From Burkholderiaceae bacterium (GTDB taxonomy: Bacteria > Pseudomonadota > Gammaproteobacteria > Burkholderiales > Burkholderiaceae_C), in contig JAKLLA010000013.1 in NCBI GenBank assembly GCA_023150375.1, forward strand, positions 1 through 64,000: a stretch of 64,000 nt of DNA, in the 5' to 3' direction. The translations under genes were made by a program, and so were the position numbers. The notes beneath the pieces were generated by a model. It had not been told where the DNA came from and did no database searches. It saw only the letters and a list, made by a program, of their open reading frames with translations. Below, one piece after another: positions 15,318 to 24,429 of this stretch (its first letter is position 1; each line of letters begins with the position of its first letter).

Positions 15318-16424
15318 ATGTCAGGTCGTTTCACGCACGCGCTGTTCGGTCGGGTCGTCTTCGAGGAAGGCGAGGAGTACCTGTCGTTCCAGTACCGCTT
15401 CCTGATCGTGGTGCAGCTGGCCGCGGCCCTGGCCACGGGGCTGTTCCTGCTGGGCGAGTCGACCCAGCTCAACCGCATCGACACGCCGCATGTGCGATCG
15501 ATGGCGGTGTTCACCGCGCTGTCGCTGCTGTTGTGGCTGCTGCTGCGCGGGCAGCGGCATCGCCTGCGCCCCATCGCCTTCACCTACCTGGCCGCCTGCG
15601 AGCTGGAGTACCTGTCGGCCCTGCTGTACGTGCCGCAGGACGAGATGCGCGTGCTCTGGTTCCTGACCCACATTCCAGGCGTGTATCTGCTGCTGGGACG
15701 GCGCTGGGGGGCCGGCGTGACGCTGGGCAACCTGGTCGGGCTGCTGCTGCTGAACCCCCGGCTGTCCGCGCCCTACTCGGCCAACGCGATGGCCACGCTG
15801 GCGGTGGCGATGGGCTACCTGGCGCTGTTCTTCCACGTCTACGTGCACCGCTCGATCTCCTACGTCCGGCAGGTGCAGCAGCTCAACCGGCGGCTGCGCG
15901 AGATGGCCACGCACGACACGCTGACCGGCCTGCTCGAGCCACGCGCCTACTACGACGCCAGCGAACGCCAGCTCGCGGCGGCCGGGCGCAGCGGGCGGGC
16001 CTGCGCGGTGCTCTTCGTGGACCTGGATCACTTCAAGCGCATCAACGACACGCACGGGCACGCCGCCGGCGACGAAGTGCTGCGCCAGGTGGCCCGCCAG
16101 CTGCGCGAGACGGTGCGCCAGGGCGACCTGGTCGGGCGCATCGGCGGAGAGGAGTTCTCGCTGTTCCTGCCCGACACGGACGAGGAACAGGCCGCGACGC
16201 TGGCCGAGCGACTGCGCGCGCGCATCGAGCAGCTGCGCATCGAAGCGGGCGGCCGCCCGATCCCGGTGACGGCCAGCATCGGCGTGGCCGCCTGTGCGGG
16301 CGGCAGCCTGGCGATGGCCGAGATCCAGAAGCAGGCCGATGCAGCCATGTACGAGGCCAAGGCCCGCGGACGCAACCGGGTGTCGCGCCTGGGCAATCGC
16401 ATTCCCCCGGCCCGGCCGGCCTGA
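15318..16424 (+). CDS. membrane diguanylate cyclase (GGDEF)
   Basis: The 368-residue product has about six N-terminal hydrophobic helices (roughly residues 25-190) and a C-terminal GGDEF domain: DTLTGLLEPRAYYD, VDLDHFKRINDTHGHAAGD, then GGEEF at about residues 276-280 with an RQGD inhibitory site just before it. It should synthesise cyclic di-GMP. The gene is convergent with another diguanylate cyclase whose stop lies 32 bases away on the opposite strand. The two membrane domains are not alike, so they probably sense different cues rather than being a recent duplication. No phosphodiesterase is nearby. Confidence 0.88.
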   Translation: MSGRFTHALFGRVVFEEGEEYLSFQYRFLIVVQLAAALATGLFLLGESTQLNRIDTPHVRSMAVFTALSLLLWLLLRGQRHRLRPIAFTYLAACELEYLSALLYVPQDEMRVLWFLTHIPGVYLLLGRRWGAGVTLGNLVGLLLLNPRLSAPYSANAMATLAVAMGYLALFFHVYVHRSISYVRQVQQLNRRLREMATHDTLTGLLEPRAYYDASERQLAAAGRSGRACAVLFVDLDHFKRINDTHGHAAGDEVLRQVARQLRETVRQGDLVGRIGGEEFSLFLPDTDEEQAATLAERLRARIEQLRIEAGGRPIPVTASIGVAACAGGSLAMAEIQKQADAAMYEAKARGRNRVSRLGNRIPPARPA

Positions 16425-16456
16425 GCTGCGGCCGAGGGCGTCGCCCAGGCAGAGCC

Positions 16457-17662
16457 TCAGGAAGGACGCGCGTGCAGGGCCGCCGGCAGGCCGGCGGCAT
16501 GGGCGACGATGGTGTTGCGGCCGCGCCGCTTGGCCTCGTACATGGCTGCATCGGCACGGGCGACCAGCTCCGCGCCGGTCGCCTCGGAGGATCCGCTGCA
16601 GGTGGCGTGGCCGATGCTCACCGTCAGCGCCGCGCAGGGCGGCGGCACGGCGATGTCCGCCTGCGCGATCTCCCGCGCCAGGCGCTGCAGCGTTGCCGGC
16701 GCCTGGCTGGCATCGATGCCGTGCAGCAGCAGCACGAACTCCTCGCCGCCCCAGCGGCCGCAGCGATCGGTGCTGCGAAGCACACGCTGCAGCACAGCGC
16801 CCAGCGCCGCCAGCACCCGGTCGCCGGCCGCATGGCCGCCGGCATCGTTGATGCGCTTGAAGTGGTCGACGTCCAGAAAGGCCAGCGTCACCGGCTGCCG
16901 CAGCCGGCGCGCCAGCGCCAGGCCGTCGGCCAGCTCGGTCTCGAAGGGGCCGCGCCGCAGCAGGCCGGTCAGGCCGTCGATGCGGGCCAGCCGACCGGCC
17001 CGCAGCACCTGGCGCCCCACCGTCAGGCCGAGCCAGGCGATGTGGAAGAGGCCGGAGATCACGGCCAGCGGAATGAGCGAGGAAGCGCCCTGGTCCTCGC
17101 GGGCCGCGTAGCTGCGCACCACCGCCTGCGGCTGCAGCAGCAGATGCAGCAGGAAGGCCAGCACCGCCAGACTCATCACCGCGAAGGGCAGCAGGGCCAG
17201 CCAGCCCAGGCGGCCGAACTCCTGCCGGATCGGCGCCTGCAGCCCGACCACCGGCAGCAGCAGCATCAGCAGGAAGCTGCCCTGGTACAGGCCCATCTGC
17301 AGCGCCTGCGCGGCCGTGGAACTGGCCAGCGGCTGCATCAGCCAGGCCGCCGCCGCACCCAGCGCCAGCAGGCCCAGCCAGGCACGCGGGTGGCGGATCT
17401 GCCCGGCGACGAAGGCCTCGGCCCCGGCTCCGACCAGGGCGGCACTGCCCAGGCCCAGGGTCATCAGGCCGGCGGCCACCGGGCGCAGGCTGCCGACCTG
17501 GGTGACCTGCAGCCAGGCGGTGGCGGCGTCGCAGAGGCAGGCGGCCATGAACAGCAGCGCCGCCGGCCGCTGCGCCTTCATCAGCAGGGCCACCCCCAGC
17601 CAGCACAGGGCAAACAGCCCCAGCTGCACCAGGGCCAGCGTCAGCGCGAGCGGAGCCTGCAT
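16457..17662 (-). CDS. membrane diguanylate cyclase (GGDEF)
   Basis: The 401-residue product begins with seven or so hydrophobic segments (to about residue 215) and ends with a GGDEF domain from about 225: DGLTGLLRRGPFE, LDVDHFKRINDAGGHAAGD, GGEEF at residues 305-309 and an RSTD inhibitory site at 296-299. The signature is complete, so it is expected to be an active, feedback-inhibited cyclase. It points towards the convergent cyclase gene that ends at 16424. The sensor part is not recognised. Together with the protein encoded from 4547 this makes three cyclases within 13 kb. Confidence 0.88.
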   Translation of the reverse strand: MQAPLALTLALVQLGLFALCWLGVALLMKAQRPAALLFMAACLCDAATAWLQVTQVGSLRPVAAGLMTLGLGSAALVGAGAEAFVAGQIRHPRAWLGLLALGAAAAWLMQPLASSTAAQALQMGLYQGSFLLMLLLPVVGLQAPIRQEFGRLGWLALLPFAVMSLAVLAFLLHLLLQPQAVVRSYAAREDQGASSLIPLAVISGLFHIAWLGLTVGRQVLRAGRLARIDGLTGLLRRGPFETELADGLALARRLRQPVTLAFLDVDHFKRINDAGGHAAGDRVLAALGAVLQRVLRSTDRCGRWGGEEFVLLLHGIDASQAPATLQRLAREIAQADIAVPPPCAALTVSIGHATCSGSSEATGAELVARADAAMYEAKRRGRNTIVAHAAGLPAALHARPS

Positions 17663-17908
17663 GCGCAGCCAGGACGGCGCGACGGCCCCCCGGATCGTTC
17701 GGCGCCGGGCGCGTCGACGCGCGCCCGGCGCTGGCTCGAAGGATGCGTGGGACGGGAAAGGTGAAGAAGGGGGCCGTGCCGCATGGGCGCCGACTCTAGC
17801 GCGGCCGCTGCGCCGAGCCGGGCGGCGCAGGTGAGGGAGTCTTCACGCGGTGCGGACCTTTGTGCGTTCCGACGGTCCGGCGCAGGCCGGCGCGACCCGT
17901 CGGTGCGC

Positions 17909-18604
17909 TCACTCATGGGCGCGGCGTGGGTCCTGCGTGCCGCAGGCGGCCGCCGCGTCGGCGGCCTGCAGCGCTTCGAGCACCTCCGCGTCGCCGACCT
18001 GGTGGAAGTCGGCATAGTGCTCGCCGACGGCGTGAAAGGGGCAAGGCTCGGCCAGGCAGATCACCCGATCCGCCGTCGGACCGAGCGCGGCGATGGCCTC
18101 CTGCGAGGCCACCGGCACGGCCACCACTCGGCGCGCTGCGCCGCTGGTGCGCAAGGCCTGCAGCGCCGCACGCATCGTGAGGCCGGTGGCCATGCCGTCG
18201 TCGCAGACCAGCACCGTGGCGCCCTGCAGGGAAGGCCGCCGACGCCCGCGCAGCCAGGCGGCACGGCGGCGCTGGATCTCCAGCCAGGCCTCGGAGCGGC
18301 ACTGCCCGAGATAGGCCGCATCGGCCCCGGCGCGGCGCGCAAGATCGTCGTCGATCACCAGCAGCGGCTCGACGCCGTCGACCAGCGCGCCCACGGCCAG
18401 CTCGGGCTGCCAGGGCGCGCCGATCTTGCGCACCAGCAGCAGGTCCAGCGGCGCTGCCAGCCGCTGCGCCAGCACTGCGCCGATCGGCACGCCCCCGCGC
18501 GGCAGCGCCAGCACCACCAGCGGCGGCGGCAGCTGCGCCTCGGCCACCCGCTGCGCCAGGACCTCGGCAGCGTGACGGCGGTCATGGAACAGGGTTCGCG
18601 GCAT
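17909..18604 (-). CDS. phosphoribosyltransferase-domain protein
   Basis: The product (231 residues) has a type I phosphoribosyltransferase fold: PPLVVLALPRGGVPIGAVLA near the start, DLLLVRKIGAPWQPELAVGA, and the PRPP-binding loop VLVCDDGMATGLTM. Homologues are often found with stress genes (Hsp20, universal stress proteins, nitroreductases) in betaproteobacteria, as here, and are usually annotated as phosphoribosyltransferases of unknown substrate. It is downstream of the CRP/FNR-type regulator gene on the same strand with a 127-base gap, so shared expression is possible. No purine or pyrimidine pathway gene is adjacent, so a nucleotide salvage role is not supported. Confidence 0.78.
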   Translation of the reverse strand: MPRTLFHDRRHAAEVLAQRVAEAQLPPPLVVLALPRGGVPIGAVLAQRLAAPLDLLLVRKIGAPWQPELAVGALVDGVEPLLVIDDDLARRAGADAAYLGQCRSEAWLEIQRRRAAWLRGRRRPSLQGATVLVCDDGMATGLTMRAALQALRTSGAARRVVAVPVASQEAIAALGPTADRVICLAEPCPFHAVGEHYADFHQVGDAEVLEALQAADAAAACGTQDPRRAHE

Positions 18605-18731
18605 GAGGACTCCTTCCAGACGGGCCGACCTGCCGGGACAGCGGGCCGGCAGCAGCCCGCGGCGCACCGCCGCGCCCTTCGCCAGCCCGGCCCGTCGGGC
18701 GGCCCCTGCGACGGGCCGGGCACCCAACGGA

Positions 18732-19607
18732 TCAGGCGCTCCAGGCCGGGGCCGGCCGGCCGCGCGCGCTGCCCGCCCGGGCAGCGACGCGCCGGCGCAG
18801 GGCGGCGCCTTCGCTGCTGCGGCGGGTGCCGCGCGAGCAGGCCAGCAGGCCGGCAGCGTCGAGGACCTCGACCTCGCGGTTGTCCACCTGCAACACGCCG
18901 TCGCTGGCCAGCAGGGAGAAGCTGCGGCTCACCGTCTCGTGGGCCACGCCGAGCAGGCTGGCGATGTCGCGCCGCCCCATGCGCAGGTGCAGCCGCCGGG
19001 GCGATTCGCCGCGCTCCAGCGCGCGGTCCGAGCACCAGACCAGGAAGCGCGCCAGGCGTGTCTCGGAGGCGACCGCGGCCATCATGTCCGCGATACGCGC
19101 CGCGTCGACCAGCTCGCGGCTGATCGCGCCGTACAGCGCGCGGGCCAGCCCGGGCGATCGCGCCGGCAGCAGCTCCAGCTCGTGCGTGGCCAGCCCGTAG
19201 ACCGTCGAATCCTCCAGCGCCACCGCGGTGGTCTGGTGCACGCCCCGGCACAGGCCGTCGAAGCCCAGCACGTCGCCGCGCTCGGCAAAGCCCAGCACCT
19301 GCTCGTAACCGTCCTCCAGGATGCGCACGCACTTGAATGCCCCCGTGCGCACCACGTGGACCGAGCCGACCCGGCCGCCCTCCAGATGCACCGCCGAACC
19401 GGGCGCAGCCCGCAGCACCAGCGGGGGCACGACCAGCTCGAACGACTCCCCGCTTTCGGCGGCCCGCAGGCGCTGCAGCAGGGAGCCGGCCGGCTGCGCC
19501 CGCACGGCTGGGCAAACGCCCGAGGCAGGCGAGGCGCCCGACGGCAGCGACGGGCTCGATGGTCCGGGATGGAACTCGGCAACGGCAGGAGAGAGTTCGG
19601 TGAACAT
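18732..19607 (-). CDS. CRP/FNR-family transcriptional regulator
   Basis: The 291-residue product has a cyclic-nucleotide-binding-like beta roll (about 55-165), a dimer helix and an FNR-type winged helix (RMGRRDIASLLGVAHETVSRS at about 225-245). The recognition helix keeps Glu, Ser and Arg (E-T-V-S-R), which in FNR read TTGA half-sites. The N-terminal CxxCxxC cluster and the second-domain cysteine of FNR are absent (Tyr at the expected place), so an oxygen-labile iron-sulfur cluster is unlikely; haem, redox or other input is open. TTGA-type boxes lie in its own upstream region and before hsp20 in the same island, which suggests it controls these genes. GGAG stands at a normal distance before ATG 19607. 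Confidence 0.85.
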   Translation of the reverse strand: MFTELSPAVAEFHPGPSSPSLPSGASPASGVCPAVRAQPAGSLLQRLRAAESGESFELVVPPLVLRAAPGSAVHLEGGRVGSVHVVRTGAFKCVRILEDGYEQVLGFAERGDVLGFDGLCRGVHQTTAVALEDSTVYGLATHELELLPARSPGLARALYGAISRELVDAARIADMMAAVASETRLARFLVWCSDRALERGESPRRLHLRMGRRDIASLLGVAHETVSRSFSLLASDGVLQVDNREVEVLDAAGLLACSRGTRRSSEGAALRRRVAARAGSARGRPAPAWSA

Positions 19608-19911
19608 CGGCACTCCAGGGCAGATCGAGCGCTGCGGCGGCATGGTGCCAAGCATCGCCTGCCCGCTCGCGGTGCGGCAATCGGCACAGATCGCGACGTC
19701 GCGCCGGACTGTGCCGGCCCGTCGACGGTCAGGAATCCGCCGGCCGTTCGGACTTTTCCGAACGTCGGACGTCGCCGGACTTGAGGTGCATCAAGGGCCG
19801 CACGTGCCCCGCCTGCGGCGCCCATGCCGGATCTCACAGCGCACGGCGCCGCCCGCTACGATGTGGCCGAGCACTTCCCCGACCCCCGGACGGCGATAAA
19901 GGAGTACCGCC
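19608..19911. other. divergent promoter region of the FNR-type regulator and the NarL-type response regulator
   Basis: A 304-base region without genes. It holds the FNR-like box at 19781-19794 and, at 19677-19687, GCAATCGGCAC, an 11-mer that recurs at 24357-24367 in front of hsp20. Confidence 0.55.
19781..19794. promoter_or_regulatory. FNR/CRP-type binding site
   Basis: TTGAGGTGCATCAA matches the FNR consensus TTGAT-N4-ATCAA at nine of ten defined positions. It is about 124 bases upstream of the response-regulator start and 180 from the divergent regulator gene, so it could serve either or both. The neighbouring FNR-type protein is the obvious candidate ligand. Confidence 0.65.
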
Positions 19912-20634
19912 TTGGAAATCTGCTCGGGCGCCCCGCCCCAGTCCTGCCCGCGCCAGCGTGTGCTGGTGGTCGACGACCATGCCCTCGTGCGGGAGGGACT
20001 GCGTCGCATCCTGGAGTGCACGCCGCCGACCTTCGAGGTGGTGGAAGCCGACAACGCTGCACAGGCGCTCGAGTTGCTGCGCCGCCAGCCGGTGGACGTC
20101 GCCACGGTCGATCTGTCGATGCCCGGCATGGGCGGCCTGGAACTGGCGCAGCACATCAAGAGCGGCCATCCCCGCGTGGGCGTGCTGGTGCTGAGCATGC
20201 ATGCCGAGGAGCAGTACGCGATGCGCGCTTTCCAGGCCGGGGCCGACGGCTATCTGACCAAGAGCAGCGCCGGATCGGAACTGGTGGCGGCGATCCGCAA
20301 GATCGCCGCCGGCGGCGTCTACGTCACCCCCGGCCAGGCCGAGCGCGCGGTGCGCCGGCTGGCGCCCAGGCCCGCCGCGCGCGCCCGCGACGAGCTCACC
20401 GACCGTGAACTCGACGTGCTGCGCCGCCTCGTCGCCGGTGAGCGGCCCAAGGAGATCGCCCGGGCCCTGGCCCTGTCGATCAAGACGATCAGCGCGCACA
20501 AGGCGCGCATCCAGGACAAGCTGCAGCTGCCCTCGACGGCCGCGCTGATCCGCTACGGCCTCGAGCAGGGCCTGGCCGGCGAGCAGCTGCGCAGCAGCGC
20601 CCCGGCCTGGCCTGGCCAGGACGCCGCTTCCTGA
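19912..20634 (+). CDS. NarL/LuxR-family response regulator
   Basis: The 240-residue product has a receiver domain (about 15-135; phosphoacceptor Asp67 in VDVATVDLSMPG, conserved Lys in GYLTKSS) and a LuxR-type helix-turn-helix (about 155-215: LTDRELDVLRRLVAGERPKEIA, then LSIKTISAHKARIQDKL). TTG at 19912 is used as start because GGAG stands seven bases upstream and no ATG gives a full receiver domain. The convergent sensor kinase gene ends 20 bases beyond its stop, and is the likely cognate partner. The upstream FNR-like box suggests control by the adjacent CRP/FNR-type regulator. Confidence 0.9.
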   Translation: MEICSGAPPQSCPRQRVLVVDDHALVREGLRRILECTPPTFEVVEADNAAQALELLRRQPVDVATVDLSMPGMGGLELAQHIKSGHPRVGVLVLSMHAEEQYAMRAFQAGADGYLTKSSAGSELVAAIRKIAAGGVYVTPGQAERAVRRLAPRPAARARDELTDRELDVLRRLVAGERPKEIARALALSIKTISAHKARIQDKLQLPSTAALIRYGLEQGLAGEQLRSSAPAWPGQDAAS

Positions 20635-20654
20635 ACCTTCGGCGCTGCCGGCCG

Positions 20655-23105
20655 TCAGGACCGCGCGGGCAGCGGCAGGCAGACCTCCACCGTGGTGCCC
20701 TCGCCGGGCCGGCTGCGCAGCTGCAGCGTGCCACCGACCGCGCGCACCCGTTCGCGCATGCCGAGCAGGCCGAAGGCGTTGGGCGCCGGACGGCGCTCGG
20801 CGGGCAGGCCGATGCCGTCGTCGGCCACCGTCAGGCGCAGCGCCTGTGGTGCATCACAGGCCAGCCGGATGCGGACCTGGCGGGCCTGGGCGTGCTTGCC
20901 GACGTTGTTCAAGGCCTCCTGCGCGACGCGGTACAGGCAGGCCCAGGCGGGCGCCGCCTGGGCCTCCTCGGCCGGCCGCAGCGCCGCGGTGTCGACCTCG
21001 CAGGCGATGCCGCTGCGCTGGGTGAACTGGGCCGCCAGGTTCTCCAGTGCGGCGGCCAGGCCCAGGTCCTCGAGGATCTGCGGGCGCAGGTCGGAGACGA
21101 TGCGCCGTGTCGAGGCGATCAGCTGCTCGCCCAGCCGCCCGATGCTGGCCAGCGCACGCCGGGTCGGCGAATCGGCGCCGTCGCCCAGGCTCTGCCCGAG
21201 CACGGCAGCCTCCATCAGGATGGCCGCCAAGCCCTGCTGCAGGTCGTCGTGCAGCTCGCGCGCGATGCGCAGCCGCTCGGCCTCCTGCACCCGGTCCTGG
21301 GCGTCGATGAGCTGCTGCAGCTCGGCGTGCGAGGCCTGCAGTTCGGCGTGCAGGCGCTTGGTCTCGCTGATGTCGCGCGCGGTGACCACCGCGCCGACGA
21401 TGTGGCCGCGCTCGTCGCGGATCGGCGCAAAGCTGTAGCTGCCGGTCCAGAACTCGCCGGTGTCGCGGCGGCGCAGGCCGAACTCGACGTTGCGGCCGAT
21501 CTCGCCGCGCAGCGCCCGCGGCACCGCCCACTGCTCGAGCGGGGCGGGCGTGCCGTCGGCCGCACGGACTTCCAGCAGGGCGGGGTAGTCGGTCAGGCGG
21601 CACAGGCACTCGGCCTTGCCGGCAAAGCGATGGAAGGTCGCGAAGGCCGCATTGAACTCCAGGAAGATGCCCTGCGCGTCGGACAGGAAGACCGCGTCGG
21701 CGATGCTCTCGAGCGCCGCCTCGAGCTTGCTCTTGGTGGCGCGCACCTCGGCCTCGGCCCGGGCGCGTTCGATGTCGGCACGGATGCGCTCGGCCACGTC
21801 CTCGAACAGCGCCACCTCGTCGGCCCGCCAGGCCCGTGCGGTCGCCGCATGCACGAAGAACACCGCCTGCAGCTGGGTGCCCTTGCGCACCGGCACGTTC
21901 ACGGTCGCACCCAGCTGCAGGCGGGCGTGGGCGGCCTTCTCCGCAGGGCTCAGCGTGGCATCGCCGGCGATGTCCGGACGCACCACCGTGCGCCCCTCGC
22001 GAAAGGCGCGCAGCAGCTCCTCGCCGTAGTCGGCGTAGCGGTAGCGGCCCTCGATGCCCGGCACGCCGCGGTCGTAGCCGAGCCGCAGCGTGATGGTCTC
22101 GCCGTTGCCGTCGTCCTCGGCATAGCCCACCCGGGAGGCGTCGACGAACTCGCCGAGCAGCCGGCTCGCCTCGCGGGCGATCGCGCGCGGCTCGTCGAGC
22201 TTGCGCAACCGGTCGTTCAGTCGCACCAGAAAGCTCTGGCGTGCCTCGCGTTCACGCAGTGCGGTCTCGGCTGCGCGACGCGCGGTGATGTCCTGCAGCT
22301 GTCCCACCACGCGCAGAGGGCGGCCGTCCTCGTCGCGCACCACGCTGCCGCTGACCTCCACCCAGAGCACGCGGCCGTCCCGTCGCAGCAGGCGCCTTTG
22401 CGCCCGGTAGCCGGCGCGGCCCTGCAGCAGGGCGGCGCACTCGAGCGGATCGGCTCGGTCCCCGGGAGCGTTCAGTCGGTCGACGTCCATCTGCAGCAGC
22501 TCCTGCTGCGGGTAGCCGCACAGCGCGCAGAAGGCGTCGTTGACCGCGAGGAGGCGCCGCGTCACCGGATCGATGTGCACCATGGCCACGCTGCTGGCGC
22601 TGAAGGTGGCCGCCAGCAGCTGCTCGCTGCCGCGCAGCGCGCTGGCCACACGGCGCGCCTCGGTCAGGTCGCGCAGGATCACGGTGTACAGCCGCTGGCC
22701 GTCCACATGCACCTGCGAGATGCCGGCATCCAGCGGGAACTCCTCCCCGTCGCGGCGCAGGCCGACGGTCGCACGGCCGGCCATGCGGCGGGCCTTCGAT
22801 TCCGCGGCGCCGAAGGCGGCCACCTCGGCGACATGGCGCGCACGCAGCCGCTCGGGCAGCAGTCCGGACAGGGGGGCGCCGAGCAGGTCCTCGACCCGGC
22901 AGCGGAAGATCTCCGCGGCCGCGTGGTTGGCCATGACGATGGTCTGCGAGGCGTCGGCGGTGACGATGCCCTCGCTGGCGGTCTCGAGGATGCCGCGCAG
23001 CTGTCCGGAGCGCAGCATGAGGTTGTCGCGATCGACGCGCCGCTGCGCCACCCGCAGTCGGACGAAGCGCATCGGGAGCGCAGCAGGATGCGGGCGTCTT
23101 CTCAT
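20655..23105 (-). CDS. multi-PAS/GAF sensor histidine kinase (NarX/DegS type)
   Basis: The product has 816 residues from the ATG at 23105 (a TTG at 23141 would add 12). Domains in order: PAS (about 35-150), PAS with PAC (160-280), GAF (290-445), PAS (455-580), HisKA_3 dimerisation domain with the phosphorylated His619 in ARELHDDLQQ, and a HATPase domain (about 715-812) with DDGIGLP and GLLGMRERV. No membrane segment or signal peptide is present, so sensing is cytoplasmic. The HisKA_3 type fits NarL-family partners, and the convergent response regulator gene is the likely partner. No cysteine cluster or haem motif identifies the signal; redox, oxygen or small metabolites remain possible. Confidence 0.9.
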   Translation of the reverse strand: MRRRPHPAALPMRFVRLRVAQRRVDRDNLMLRSGQLRGILETASEGIVTADASQTIVMANHAAAEIFRCRVEDLLGAPLSGLLPERLRARHVAEVAAFGAAESKARRMAGRATVGLRRDGEEFPLDAGISQVHVDGQRLYTVILRDLTEARRVASALRGSEQLLAATFSASSVAMVHIDPVTRRLLAVNDAFCALCGYPQQELLQMDVDRLNAPGDRADPLECAALLQGRAGYRAQRRLLRRDGRVLWVEVSGSVVRDEDGRPLRVVGQLQDITARRAAETALREREARQSFLVRLNDRLRKLDEPRAIAREASRLLGEFVDASRVGYAEDDGNGETITLRLGYDRGVPGIEGRYRYADYGEELLRAFREGRTVVRPDIAGDATLSPAEKAAHARLQLGATVNVPVRKGTQLQAVFFVHAATARAWRADEVALFEDVAERIRADIERARAEAEVRATKSKLEAALESIADAVFLSDAQGIFLEFNAAFATFHRFAGKAECLCRLTDYPALLEVRAADGTPAPLEQWAVPRALRGEIGRNVEFGLRRRDTGEFWTGSYSFAPIRDERGHIVGAVVTARDISETKRLHAELQASHAELQQLIDAQDRVQEAERLRIARELHDDLQQGLAAILMEAAVLGQSLGDGADSPTRRALASIGRLGEQLIASTRRIVSDLRPQILEDLGLAAALENLAAQFTQRSGIACEVDTAALRPAEEAQAAPAWACLYRVAQEALNNVGKHAQARQVRIRLACDAPQALRLTVADDGIGLPAERRPAPNAFGLLGMRERVRAVGGTLQLRSRPGEGTTVEVCLPLPARS

Positions 23106-23305
23106 CGGCTTGCCTCTGCGGTTCGAGTCGGATCCCCGCAACCGGCCCCGGCTGCGACACGCCGGAATGCCTGGTGATGGCGGCGGGGCCCGGGCGGCGC
23201 TGCAGCCCGTCGACGCCGCCCGGCCCGCCGCGGGCAGTGCGGAACCCTCCGCCGGTCGGTCACCCCCCGCGGCGCACGACCCGGTGCAGCGTCACAGCCC
23301 GGTGA

Positions 23306-24172
23306 TCATGCGCTGCACCCGCTGTGGCGCGCTTGACCCACCGCAGGAAGCAGCGCGCCTGAACGCTCCGCCCCGGCCCCTTCGGCCTCTCCGCGCCCGG
23401 CGCCGGCCGGCAGCTCGGCGCCCGCCGCTGCCGGCCGATCCGGCAGATGACCGACGGTCTGGGCAAAGACGACGAACTGCCCCTCGCCGAGCTGCATCGC
23501 GCGGCCGAGCCGCGGTGCATCCAGGGCGGCGCGGAACACGCAACCCAGCCCCTGCGACGCACAGCAGAGGTAGACGTTCTGGCCGGCGAAGGCCGCATCC
23601 ACCGAGCCGTACAGGCGGCGCTCCTCGGGTGTCAGCTCCGCCATGCGCTCGCCGCGTACCACGTAGACCAGCTCGAGCGGCGCGGCGCCGACGAAGTCCT
23701 GGATCCCGGTGAGGGCGCGCAGGTCGGCTCCCAGGTGCCGACGCAGCGCATGCAGGCGGGGTTCGTAGAGCCACAGCCCGTCGGCCATTGCCGCGTAGAG
23801 GTCGACCCCGGCCGGGTGGCGCCAGTACGGCACGGTGCGCTCCTCGCCGGGCCGGTTGATGCCGCAGGCCGCCCAGAGCAGATCGGCCAGCTGCTGCTCG
23901 CTCAGCGCGGCAGGCGCGTACTGGCGGCTGGAGCGCCGCTCGGCCAGGGCGCGCATCAGTGGCAGGCCGGCATCGCGCGAGGGCTCCGGCAGGGTGCGCA
24001 GCAGGCCCGCTGCCGGCGCGTCCGACGGCAGGGCGGCCAGCACCTGCGCCGCCAGGGGGCGCTGCGACACGCTCTGCGGCGGGCTCGGTGGCGAGCACGG
24101 GTCGGCCCCACCCGGCCACAGCGGGCTGGCAGCCTGGGAATCGGCAGGGCACTCGGCGATGGGAGGGGTCAT
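23306..24172 (-). CDS. SagB-type nitroreductase-family protein
   Basis: The 288-residue product belongs to the nitroreductase fold of the SagB/ThcOx type: LMRALAERRSSRQYAPAALS, QQLADLLWAACGINR, a central VDAAFAGQNVYLCCASQGLGC and the C-terminal VVFAQTVGHLP. Such stand-alone proteins bind FMN and are found next to Hsp20 and two-component genes in oxygen-limitation regulons of betaproteobacteria; the substrate is unknown. No cyclodehydratase or precursor peptide gene is adjacent, so a peptide-modifying role is not supported. About 65 N-terminal residues are low-complexity and may be dispensable. The gene is divergent from hsp20, with FNR-like boxes between. Confidence 0.78.
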   Translation of the reverse strand: MTPPIAECPADSQAASPLWPGGADPCSPPSPPQSVSQRPLAAQVLAALPSDAPAAGLLRTLPEPSRDAGLPLMRALAERRSSRQYAPAALSEQQLADLLWAACGINRPGEERTVPYWRHPAGVDLYAAMADGLWLYEPRLHALRRHLGADLRALTGIQDFVGAAPLELVYVVRGERMAELTPEERRLYGSVDAAFAGQNVYLCCASQGLGCVFRAALDAPRLGRAMQLGEGQFVVFAQTVGHLPDRPAAAGAELPAGAGRGEAEGAGAERSGALLPAVGQARHSGCSA

Positions 24173-24295
24173 GCTTGTCTCCGACTTCTCCACGACTTCT
24201 CTGCGACGGGGCAGGCCCGCGCGCACCCTGGCGGCAGCGCAGCGCCCGGCCGGGCCGCCACGGCGCAAGACTGCAGCGGCCCCTTCACCGCCGCG

Positions 24296-24309
24296 TTGAG
24301 CAGGATCAG
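24296..24309. promoter_or_regulatory. FNR-like box between sagB-type gene and hsp20
   Basis: TTGAGCAGGATCAG matches eight of the ten defined FNR positions. It lies about 124 bases upstream of the nitroreductase start and 121 upstream of hsp20. Confidence 0.45.
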
Positions 24310-24346
24310 CGTGACCGCCCCGGGCCGGCACGGCGGCGTCCCGGCG

Positions 24347-24360
24347 TTGAGTGCGCGCAA
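24347..24360. promoter_or_regulatory. second FNR-like box upstream of hsp20
   Basis: TTGAGTGCGCGCAA keeps the outer TTGA/CAA symmetry of CRP/FNR boxes. It is 70 bases before the hsp20 ATG and runs directly into GCAATCGGCAC, an 11-mer also seen at 19677-19687. The match is weaker than that at 19781. Confidence 0.4.
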
Positions 24361-24429
24361 TCGGCACGCGACAGGCGCCCCTAGAGTCCCCGCAGGGCAC
24401 CGCGGCAGGTGCCACTTCAGGAGAGAACG

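Noticed and set aside
18732-19607. True oxygen-sensing FNR
   Set aside because: The N-terminal cysteine cluster and the second-domain cysteine needed for the [4Fe-4S] cluster are missing, so only a CRP/FNR-family call is made.
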